Program-made: the position numbers and the translations under genes | Assembly (NCBI RefSeq): GCF_030412265.1 | Contig: NZ_JAUHLN010000002.1 | Span: forward strand, 496,001-560,000 | Reading direction: 5' to 3' | Length of the DNA: 64,000 nt | Source: Fictibacillus terranigra | GTDB lineage: Bacteria > Bacillota > Bacilli > Bacillales > Fictibacillaceae | Notes under the pieces: generated by a model | The model's database searches: none | The model's input: the letters and a program-made list of their open reading frames with translations, nothing else | What the model was told of the DNA's origin: nothing | In this document: one piece after another, positions 57,066-64,000 of the stretch | Layout: every line of letters starts with the position of its first letter | How positions within the stretch are numbered: the stretch's first letter is position 1

Positions 57066-57968
57066 TTATGCACGAGGATGAGTGTTATTATAAATTTTTT
57101 TCAAATGTTCTTTTGTGACATGAGTATAGATCTGTGTAGATGACAGATGAGAGTGTCCGAGCAACTCCTGCACGGCCCTTAAATCTGCGCCTTCGTTCAA
57201 CAAATGGGTCGCAAACGTATGACGCAGTACGTGGGGGCTGATATGTACGGTTAATGTCGTCTTCTGAATCATGCTGTTTAATACATTTCTGACGGAACGC
57301 GCAGAAAGAGGACCGCCTTTATAATTAAGAAACAGCGTTTTTACAGGCTGGCCCGCCTTTTCTGCCAGCTGCTTTCTGCCCTCCTCGATATAACGGGTCA
57401 ATGCTTCAACGCAATAGCTTCCCAGGGGCACATACCTCTCTTTTTTGCCTTTTCCTTTAATAAGCACTGTTTCTATGTAAAAATCGATGTCATCGAGCTG
57501 GATCTGGCAGCATTCACTCACCCTGATCCCCGTCCCGTACAGCAGCTCCAAGATCGCCTGGTTTCTCTGTCCAAGCGGGTCAGAGAGGTCATTGACATTA
57601 AAAAGCTGTGCCAGTTCTTCCTCATAGATAAAATGGGGAATGTTCTGGCCGGCTTTCGGCAGAGACGCTGCAGCAAACGGATTATGGTCCACCATCTTTT
57701 CCCGGTTAAGAAAACGATAAAAGCTGCGGAGAGACGAAATTTTTTTGGCGACCGTCCTTCTGGAATAGGACTGCTCGTGGAGCCATGTCAAATAATGTCT
57801 CACCAAAAGATAAGAAACAGCAGCGAATCCTTCGATTGCTTGCTGTTTCATAAACGACGTAAAATGTAAGATCGCTTTTTCGTAGTTTTCCGTTGTATGA
57901 TGTGAACTATTTTTTTCTATTTGCAAATACTCGATAAACATCTTCAAATAGCGGTCATTTAAATCCAC
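57066..57968 (-). CDS. xerC (codV): Site-specific tyrosine recombinase XerC (CodV)
   Basis: Resolves chromosome dimers at dif with XerD. The 300-residue protein has a SAM-like N-terminal core-binding domain and the catalytic residues: Arg in YGTGIRVSE, Lys in KGKGKKERYVPL, HxxR in HVLRHTFATHLL, His in LLGHSHLSS, and nucleophilic Tyr in TQIYTHV. GTG start at 57968 with GAGGTG upstream. First gene of the xerC-hslV-hslU-codY cluster. Confidence 0.96.
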   Translation of the reverse strand: MDLNDRYLKMFIEYLQIEKNSSHHTTENYEKAILHFTSFMKQQAIEGFAAVSYLLVRHYLTWLHEQSYSRRTVAKKISSLRSFYRFLNREKMVDHNPFAAASLPKAGQNIPHFIYEEELAQLFNVNDLSDPLGQRNQAILELLYGTGIRVSECCQIQLDDIDFYIETVLIKGKGKKERYVPLGSYCVEALTRYIEEGRKQLAEKAGQPVKTLFLNYKGGPLSARSVRNVLNSMIQKTTLTVHISPHVLRHTFATHLLNEGADLRAVQELLGHSHLSSTQIYTHVTKEHLKKIYNNTHPRA

Positions 57969-58028
57969 TTATCACACCTCACAAAGCCCCTAAATCTTAT
58001 CACAGATCAGGGGCAAAGACAAGCAAGT

Positions 58029-59333
58029 TCACAATTTTGTTATAAAATTCTGAATTGTTTCCAGCGCTCGTTCAGCGAGTGCTGCATAGCGATCTTTCTT
58101 GTTTCTGATGCGGGTTTCAAGAGCAGGCAGAAGCCCGAAGTTTGCGTTCATCGGCTGGAAGTTCTTCGCATTGGCGTTCGTAATGTAATGTGCCATGCTC
58201 CCGATCGCAGTCTCTTGAGGAAATTCAAGCAGTTCTTTATCCTGCATCAGTCGGGCAGCATTGATCCCCGCGATGAGTCCGGATGCAGCGCTTTCCACAT
58301 AGCCTTCAACACCTGTCATCTGGCCAGCAAAGAAAAGGTCTTTTCTGTCTTTAAACTGATACGTCTTTTCTAAAAGCTTAGGAGAGTTGATGAAGGTGTT
58401 TCTGTGCATCACACCATACCGGATGATTTCCGCGTTCTCAAGCCCCGGAATCAGCTGGATGACTTCTTTCTGAGGCCCCCACTTCAGATGCGTTTGAAAA
58501 CCTACTATATTATAAAGGGTTCCTGCACTGTTATCCTGTCTTAGCTGGACTACAGCAAACGGCTGTTTACCTGTCTTCGGATCCTCAAGACCAACAGGTT
58601 TGAGCGGTCCGAACAGCATCGTCTTCTTGCCTCTGGATCCCATGACTTCAATCGGCATGCACCCCTCAAAGAAGATCTCCTTTTCAAACTCTTTTAAAGG
58701 TACAGTTTCAGCAGAAATGAGCGCTTCATAAAACCGGTCAAACTCTTCTTCCGTCATCGGACAGTTTAAATAAGCTGCCTCTCCTTTATCATAACGGGAT
58801 TTAAGGTACACTTTATTCATATCGATGCTCTCGGCATCAATAATCGGAGCAGCCGCATCATAAAAGTACAAATAATCCTCCGACGTCAGCGCTCCTAAAG
58901 CATCCGACAGCTCTTTAGAAGTGAGCGGGCCTGTAGCGATTACTGTCGGCCCCTCTGGTATTTCTGTTACTTCTTCTTCAAAAACCGTAACGTTCGGATG
59001 ATTCTTTACCCGTTCTGTGACGAGTGCCGCAAATTCATGGCGGTCAACAGCGAGCGCTCCTCCTGCTGGCACTGAACAATCATCAGCTGACGCAATGATG
59101 ACCGAATCCAGTTTTCTCATCTCTTCCTTCAGAACACCAACGGCATTCGTTAAGGTGTTTGAACGAAGAGAATTTGAGCATACAAGCTCTGCAAACTTAT
59201 CTGTATGGTGAGCAGGGGTCTGTTTTTTTGGCCGCATCTCATATAGATGGACTTTAATACCTCTTTTGGCGATCTGCCAGGCTGCTTCACTTCCCGCCAG
59301 CCCGGCGCCGATAACATTAACAAAATCGTTCAT
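58029..59333 (-). CDS. trmFO: tRNA (uracil-54-C5)-methyltransferase TrmFO (Gid)
   Basis: Folate- and FAD-dependent methylation of U54 in tRNA T-loops, used by Firmicutes in place of TrmA. The 434-residue protein has the FAD motif [20 protein letters not shown] near the N-terminus, Cys52 ([10 protein letters not shown]) and a GCMPIEVMG segment that carries the second conserved Cys, and [24 protein letters not shown]. 19 bp separate it from topA. Confidence 0.97.
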   Translation of the reverse strand: MNDFVNVIGAGLAGSEAAWQIAKRGIKVHLYEMRPKKQTPAHHTDKFAELVCSNSLRSNTLTNAVGVLKEEMRKLDSVIIASADDCSVPAGGALAVDRHEFAALVTERVKNHPNVTVFEEEVTEIPEGPTVIATGPLTSKELSDALGALTSEDYLYFYDAAAPIIDAESIDMNKVYLKSRYDKGEAAYLNCPMTEEEFDRFYEALISAETVPLKEFEKEIFFEGCMPIEVMGSRGKKTMLFGPLKPVGLEDPKTGKQPFAVVQLRQDNSAGTLYNIVGFQTHLKWGPQKEVIQLIPGLENAEIIRYGVMHRNTFINSPKLLEKTYQFKDRKDLFFAGQMTGVEGYVESAASGLIAGINAARLMQDKELLEFPQETAIGSMAHYITNANAKNFQPMNANFGLLPALETRIRNKKDRYAALAERALETIQNFITKL

Positions 59334-59351
59334 TCTTCGAAAAACTCCCCT

Positions 59352-61427
59352 TTAAGCTTGCTCCTCAGCGTAATCACAAGAAATACACTGTACGACTTTT
59401 CCTTTTTTCGTTTTCTTTTCAACAAGTATTTTACCGCATTTCGGACACGTTCGGCCGACCGGTTTATCCCATGAAACAAATTCACACTCTGGATACCTGC
59501 TGCAGCCATAAAAGATTCTGCGCTTTTTGCTCTTTCGTTCCACTATGGTTCCTTTATGGCATTCCGGGCACTCTACACCAGTGTCTTTTACAATCGGTTT
59601 CGTGTTTCGGCAATCCGGGAAATTGGAACACGCCATAAACTTGCCATAGCGCCCCATCTTAAAGACCATCTCATGCCCGCACAACTCACAGTTCTCACCG
59701 GCAGGCTCATCTTTAATCTCTACTTCCTTCATTTCCTCTTCTGCGACAACCAGCTGCTTTTCAAAACTTTTATAAAATTCGTCGATGACCTCGTTCCAAT
59801 GCTTGTCACCGTCTTCAATTTCATCAAGATCCGTTTCCATCTGGGCTGTAAATTTTACGTTGAATACTTCTGAAAAGAATTCAAGTGTCAGTTCCAGAAC
59901 CACTTCTCCCAGCTCTGTCGGCTGAAACTTCTTGTCATCAAGCATAACATAGCCGCGCTTTTGGATCGTATCAAGGGTCGGTGCATAGGTCGACGGACGT
60001 CCGATCCCGAGCTCTTCCATCGTTCTGACGAGCCTGGCCTCACTGTATCTTGGAGGGGGTTGTGTAAAATGCTGAGTCGGTTCGATCTCTTGCTTTTCGG
60101 CTGTCTTACCCTCTTTCAAATCCGGAAGCAAACGGTCTTCATCTTTTTTGCCGTCATCGTTACCTTCAATATATACCTTCATGAATCCAGGGAATTTCAC
60201 CTTAGAACCGTTCGCACGGAAAATCACTCCCTGGTTCTCGAGATCCACAGTCATCGTATCCAAAACAGCCGATGACATCTGGCTCGCAATAAAACGCTCC
60301 CAAATTAACCGGTATAGCCGGAGCTGGTCACGGCTCAAATATTCTTTTAATTCTTTTGGATGTTTTGAAGCCGAAGACGGCCGGATCGCCTCATGGGCAT
60401 CCTGCGCATTTTTACCCTGCTTCTTCTCCGCACGATCGGCCTTGTTCACATATTCCTCACCAAATTCTTCCTGAATAAACGATCTTGCTTCTTCTTTTGC
60501 CAGATCAGAGATTCGGGTCGAATCCGTTCTCATATACGTAATCAGACCGACGGTGCCTTCTTTTCCAAGATCGATTCCTTCATACAGCTGCTGTGCAAGC
60601 ATCATTGTTTTCTTTGCTCTGAAGTTCAGCTTTCTCGCTGCCTCCTGCTGAAGGGAAGAGGTGATGAATGGCGGCGCAGGATTGCGTTTTCTTTCCTTCT
60701 TCTGTACGGAAGCGATAGAAAATGTGTCTCCTTTTAGCTTGCTTAAGACTTCCTTGACTTCCTCTTCATTCGCCAGTTCCTTCTTTTTGCCGTTGATGCC
60801 GTAAAAGCCCGCCTCGAATTCATCTTTGCCGTAGGAGAAGGCGGCTTTGATCTTCCAGTATTCCTCCGGAACAAACGCTTTGATCTCGTTTTCCCTCTCG
60901 ACGATCAATCTTAGAGCAACCGTCTGTACACGTCCGGCACTGAGCCCCTTTTTCACTTTCTTCCATAATAAAGGGCTGATCTTATAGCCTACAAGCCGGT
61001 CAAGGATCCGACGCGCCTGCTGTGCATCTACAAGATCCATATTTATTTTCCTCGGACGTTTGAACGAGTCTTTTATGGCATTCTTTGTAATCTCGTTAAA
61101 AACAACCCGGCATTCAGAATCCAAATCAATATCCAGGCTGTGTGCAAGATGCCAGGCGATCGCTTCTCCTTCTCTGTCGGGGTCAGATGCGAGAAAGATC
61201 TTTTTCACTTTTTTGGCCGCTGTCTTCAATTCTTTTAAAACAGGTCCTTTTCCCCTGATCGTTATATATTTTGGATTATAATTGTCACTAATTTCTACTC
61301 CCATTTGGCTTCGAGGCAGGTCCCTGACATGGCCCATCGACGCCTTAACGATATATTTGCTTCCCAAATATTTCTTTATCGTTTTTGCTTTTGCGGGAGA
61401 TTCAACGATTACTAAATACTCTTCCAT
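59352..61427 (-). CDS. topA: DNA topoisomerase I
   Basis: Type IA topoisomerase relaxing negative supercoils. The 691-residue protein has a Toprim domain ([34 protein letters not shown]), the catalytic Tyr in [14 protein letters not shown], and C-terminal zinc ribbons of four cysteines each (CELCGHEM...; CPECHKG...; CPKCGKI...). Start at 61427 ([10 protein letters not shown]) with AGGGGG upstream; the longer open frame runs across the promoter. Confidence 0.98.
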   Translation of the reverse strand: MEEYLVIVESPAKAKTIKKYLGSKYIVKASMGHVRDLPRSQMGVEISDNYNPKYITIRGKGPVLKELKTAAKKVKKIFLASDPDREGEAIAWHLAHSLDIDLDSECRVVFNEITKNAIKDSFKRPRKINMDLVDAQQARRILDRLVGYKISPLLWKKVKKGLSAGRVQTVALRLIVERENEIKAFVPEEYWKIKAAFSYGKDEFEAGFYGINGKKKELANEEEVKEVLSKLKGDTFSIASVQKKERKRNPAPPFITSSLQQEAARKLNFRAKKTMMLAQQLYEGIDLGKEGTVGLITYMRTDSTRISDLAKEEARSFIQEEFGEEYVNKADRAEKKQGKNAQDAHEAIRPSSASKHPKELKEYLSRDQLRLYRLIWERFIASQMSSAVLDTMTVDLENQGVIFRANGSKVKFPGFMKVYIEGNDDGKKDEDRLLPDLKEGKTAEKQEIEPTQHFTQPPPRYSEARLVRTMEELGIGRPSTYAPTLDTIQKRGYVMLDDKKFQPTELGEVVLELTLEFFSEVFNVKFTAQMETDLDEIEDGDKHWNEVIDEFYKSFEKQLVVAEEEMKEVEIKDEPAGENCELCGHEMVFKMGRYGKFMACSNFPDCRNTKPIVKDTGVECPECHKGTIVERKSKKRRIFYGCSRYPECEFVSWDKPVGRTCPKCGKILVEKKTKKGKVVQCISCDYAEEQA

Positions 61428-61469
61428 TTTCAGTGCATCCCCCTTTAAGGGTTTAATCAAATCTTCCCT

Positions 61470-61499
61470 ATTATTAAATAGACTCTCATCATTTGTCAA
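61470..61499 (-). promoter_or_regulatory. Sigma-A promoter of topA
   Basis: On the minus strand a perfect TTGACA (61494-61499), an 18-base spacer, then AATAAT (61470-61475). It lies 45 bp ahead of the topA ATG and supports the short start for topA. Confidence 0.7.
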
Positions 61500-61562
61500 A
61501 CGGTTTTCAATTATTGCCATTCCATTCAGGAGAAATAATAGGGACTAATACTTCATTCTGAC

Positions 61563-62438
61563 CTAATCGATCAAACTTAATTCACTTAAAATGTCCTCGG
61601 CGTCCATTACTAGCTTGGCTCCCTGCTGGATCAGGCGGTTCGTTCCTGCCGCACACTCATCTAAAATGGAACCTGGAACGGCAAAGACTTCCCTCCCCTG
61701 TTCCATCGCTTGATCTGCTGTAATAAGGGAACCGCTCTTTTCTCGGGCTTCTACAACCAAGGTTCCCCGCGTGAGTCCGCTAATGATTCTGTTCCTTTGC
61801 GGAAACTGCCATTTTTTTGGTGGACGGTTAAACGGATACTCAGAAACGAGCAGCCCTTTTCCGGTGATCCGTTGGGCCAAAGCGGTATTGGCCCTCGGAT
61901 AGATATGGCCGATTCCTGATCCGAGTACTGCAATCGTACTTCCTGACTCCTGTAAAGTCAATTCATGGGCATGGGTATCGATTCCCGCGGCCAGTCCGCT
62001 GACCGTTATCCAGCCTTCCTGCAGCAGCGGATTAAGAACTTTGTTCAGACTTTTTAATCCCCCCTCGGTGGGATTCCTTGTTCCCACTACACTAATAGCG
62101 AGAGGAGCCGACAGCACCTCTGTATTCCCTTTACTGTATAAAACCCAGGGCGGATCAAAAATGTGGCGGAGAGGAACGGGGTAATGATTATCAAAATATG
62201 TATGGATTTTAATATTATGCTTTCGGTATGTTTGTTCAATGGAGCGGTAGGACAGCTTCCGGATATCTTCTACAAAATCATTGCTGTTCTGATGACTCAT
62301 ACGGAACCGTTCTGAAAGCTCTTTTTTACTCATTTGAAAAACTGCTGTTAACTCAGGGTCAAATGCTAAAAATGACTGGATGGCTTTCCATCCTGCTCCG
62401 CGGCAATGATGAAGAAGAATTAACCGTTCTCTGTCCAT
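61563..62438 (-). CDS. dprA: DNA processing protein DprA (Smf)
   Basis: Loads RecA on incoming single-stranded DNA during transformation and protects it. The 291-residue protein has the Rossmann-like core: SVVGTRNPTEGG, TVSGLAAGIDTHAHELTLQ, VLGSGIGHIYPRAN, SEYPFNRPPKKWQFPQRNRIISGLTRGTLVVEA and DQAMEQGREVFAVPGSI. The C-terminal winged-helix domain of some homologues is absent, which is common in Bacillus. Between sucD and topA. Confidence 0.97.
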   Translation of the reverse strand: MDRERLILLHHCRGAGWKAIQSFLAFDPELTAVFQMSKKELSERFRMSHQNSNDFVEDIRKLSYRSIEQTYRKHNIKIHTYFDNHYPVPLRHIFDPPWVLYSKGNTEVLSAPLAISVVGTRNPTEGGLKSLNKVLNPLLQEGWITVSGLAAGIDTHAHELTLQESGSTIAVLGSGIGHIYPRANTALAQRITGKGLLVSEYPFNRPPKKWQFPQRNRIISGLTRGTLVVEAREKSGSLITADQAMEQGREVFAVPGSILDECAAGTNRLIQQGAKLVMDAEDILSELSLID

Positions 62439-62470
62439 AGGTCTCCTCCAGTAATTAGAATCATTTTTTT

Positions 62471-62498
62471 AAAAAAAGCTCCCAAAAACGGGAGCTTT
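62471..62498 (-). terminator. Rho-independent terminator of sucCD
   Basis: Perfect 9-bp stem AAAGCTCCC/GGGAGCTTT with a 6-base loop, followed on the minus strand by seven T. It lies four bases past the sucD stop; dprA starts 32 bp later with no clear promoter of its own. Confidence 0.92.
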
Positions 62499-62502
62499 CT
62501 GC

Positions 62503-63417
62503 TTATACATTCGCTTTGTGTGTTGTACAGCGGTCGAGAATCCCTTTTTCCTTAAGGACAGAAACGAGTGTTTCTCCCATAACGGAAGGTGTTTCAGCGA
62601 CTTTAATACCGCATTCCTGCATAGTTTTGATCTTTTCTGCAGCTGTACCTTTACCGCCGGAAATAATCGCACCCGCATGGCCCATACGTTTTCCTGGAGG
62701 TGCTGTCTGCCCGCCGATGAATCCGACAACTGGTTTTTTCATGTTCGCTTTGACCCACTCAGCAGCTTCTTCTTCTGCTGTTCCGCCGATTTCACCGATC
62801 ATGATCACAGCATAAGTATCTTCGTCTTCATTGAAAGCTTTTAGCACATCAATGAAGTCAGTACCGTTTACCGGGTCCCCACCGATCCCTACTGCTGTAG
62901 ATTGGCCGATCCCGCGCTGTGTAAGCTGGTGTACTGCTTCATAAGTCAATGTCCCGGAGCGTGATACAACGCCTACATGACCTTTTGTATGAATGTATCC
63001 TGGCATGATACCGATCTTGCACTCTTCAGGAGTAATTACACCTGGGCAGTTAGGTCCTACTAGACGAGTTTTCTTGCCTTGCATGTAACGCTTGACTTTC
63101 ACCATGTCCATTACTGGAATGCCTTCTGTAATACAGATTGCAAGGTCAAGTTCTGCGTCGACTGCTTCAACGATAGAATCAGCTGCAAACGCAGGGGGAA
63201 CATAAATGACAGAAGCCGTAGCACCTGTTGCTCTCACCGCTTCTTCTACTGTATTGAAAACAGGCAGGCCTTCAACTTCAGTTCCGCCTTTACCTGGTGT
63301 AACACCGCCGACAATTTTTGTTCCATATTCAAGCATCTGCTGTGTATGGAATAAACCGACAGACCCTGTAATCCCTTGCACGATGACTTTTGTGTCTTGA
63401 TTGATAAAAATACTCAT
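62503..63417 (-). CDS. sucD: Succinyl-CoA synthetase alpha subunit
   Basis: Alpha subunit of the TCA-cycle enzyme interconverting succinyl-CoA and succinate with ADP or GDP. The 304-residue protein has a CoA-binding Rossmann domain ([17 protein letters not shown]), the [17 protein letters not shown] segment, and the phospho-histidine motif [17 protein letters not shown] start 36 bp after sucC. Terminated by a strong hairpin. Confidence 0.98.
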   Translation of the reverse strand: MSIFINQDTKVIVQGITGSVGLFHTQQMLEYGTKIVGGVTPGKGGTEVEGLPVFNTVEEAVRATGATASVIYVPPAFAADSIVEAVDAELDLAICITEGIPVMDMVKVKRYMQGKKTRLVGPNCPGVITPEECKIGIMPGYIHTKGHVGVVSRSGTLTYEAVHQLTQRGIGQSTAVGIGGDPVNGTDFIDVLKAFNEDEDTYAVIMIGEIGGTAEEEAAEWVKANMKKPVVGFIGGQTAPPGKRMGHAGAIISGGKGTAAEKIKTMQECGIKVAETPSVMGETLVSVLKEKGILDRCTTHKANV

Positions 63418-63453
63418 CTATTTTCTCCACCCTTCTACCTTATTTCGGGGAAT

Positions 63454-64000
63454 TTATTTTACTAAAGAAACGATCTTCTCAGCACCGTCTGCCATGGAAT
63501 CTGCAGAAGTAATGTTCAAGCCTGACTCATTAAGGATTTTCTTCCCAAGCTCTACGTTTGTACCTTCCAAACGAACAACAAGCGGCAAGTTCAATCCTAC
63601 TTGTTTAGTAGCTTCAACTACACCGTTAGCGATAACGTCACATTTCATGATTCCGCCGAAAATGTTAACGAAGATCCCTTTAACTTTTTCATCAGAAAGG
63701 ATAATTTTAAACGCTTCCGTAACTTTTTCAGCTGTAGCACCGCCGCCTACATCAAGGAAGTTGGCAGGATCTCCGCTGTAGTGTTTGATGATATCCATCG
63801 TTGCCATCGCAAGACCTGCGCCGTTAACCATGCATCCGATGTTCCCATCAAGGGAGATATAGCTCAAGTCATATTTGGAAGCTTCGATTTCTTTTGGATC
63901 TTCTTCTTCAAGATCACGGTACTCAAGAATGTCTTTTTGGCGGTAAAGCGCATTTGAATCGAAGTTTAATTTCGCATCAAGTGCCATAACGTTGCCGTCG
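63454..64000 (-). CDS. sucC: Succinyl-CoA synthetase beta subunit (partial, 3' end only)
   Basis: C-terminal 180 or so residues of the ADP/GDP-forming beta subunit; the gene continues past the window edge, where the frame is open ([20 protein letters not shown]). Visible motifs are [38 protein letters not shown] and [16 protein letters not shown], which form the catalytic beta-subunit core. An ATG at 63987 is internal, not the start. Coupled to sucD. Confidence 0.97.
   Translation of the reverse strand, partial: DGNVMALDAKLNFDSNALYRQKDILEYRDLEEEDPKEIEASKYDLSYISLDGNIGCMVNGAGLAMATMDIIKHYSGDPANFLDVGGGATAEKVTEAFKIILSDEKVKGIFVNIFGGIMKCDVIANGVVEATKQVGLNLPLVVRLEGTNVELGKKILNESGLNITSADSMADGAEKIVSLVK

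Noticed and set aside
57066-57968. Tyrosine recombinase as a mobile element integrase
   Set aside because: It is XerC (codV) in its conserved place before hslV-hslU-codY; no attachment sites or phage genes nearby.
1-64000. CRISPR arrays, tRNA, rRNA, insertion sequences, prophage, toxin or defence genes
   Set aside because: No repeated spacers, no tRNA-like or rRNA sequence, no transposase and no unknown gene cluster; nearly every base is accounted for by conserved core genes.

Overview
The window is a core chromosomal segment from a Gram-positive, endospore-forming, motile member of the Bacillaceae. The evidence is the sporulation genes (dipicolinate synthase, the ylxY-type deacetylase), the Bacillus-type fla/che operon with cheC, cheD, fliY, swrB and swrD, the codV-hslVU-codY cluster, PolC-type DNA polymerase, and a gene order matching Bacillus subtilis from sucC to spoVFB. 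Genus cannot be fixed from the sequence alone. Every supported protein gene is on the minus strand, so the text below runs from high to low coordinates, in the direction of transcription.

Region 1 (64000-54238): end of sucC and sucD (TCA cycle) closed by a strong terminator, then dprA, topA (own promoter), trmFO, xerC, hslV, hslU and codY, closed by a strong terminator.

Region 2 (54237-27695): a 32-gene fla/che operon. It encodes the rod and basal body (flgB, flgC, fliE, fliF), switch and export ATPase (fliG, fliH, fliI, fliJ), hook assembly (ylxF, fliK, flgD, flgE), swrD and fliL, the C-ring (fliM, fliY), cheY, the export gate (fliZ, fliP, fliQ, fliR, flhB, flhA), flhF and flhG, chemotaxis genes (cheB, cheA, cheW, cheC, cheD), then sigD and swrB. 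Genes mostly overlap or lie a few bases apart. The exceptions are the fliF-fliE gap (114 bp), the swrD-flgE gap (49 bp, with a hairpin) and the roughly 250 bp leader ahead of flgB.

Region 3 (27694-14150): rpsB-tsf, pyrH-frr, then uppS-cdsA-dxr-rasP-proS-polC. This links translation, nucleotide supply, prenyl and phospholipid synthesis, regulated intramembrane proteolysis and replication. A palindromic element sits between proS and polC.

Region 4 (14149-3100): the rimP-nusA-rnpM-ylxQ-infB-ylxP-rbfA operon, with a sigma-A-type promoter and a hairpin leader, then truB-ribF, rpsO and pnp (ribosome maturation, transcription termination, RNA decay).

Region 5 (3100-1): ylxY, mlpA and the dipicolinate synthase genes dpaA-dpaB behind a sigma-K-like promoter. 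ymxH, which lies between mlpA and spoVFA in B. subtilis, is not present.

I saw no accessory island, prophage, CRISPR array, insertion sequence with a transposase, tRNA or rRNA. The most interesting signals are non-coding: the palindrome in the polC leader, repeated ACTTT-GGT motifs ahead of flgB, the rimP leader hairpin, and a hairpin with no Shine-Dalgarno sequence ahead of swrD. I do not see an undescribed multi-gene system here.
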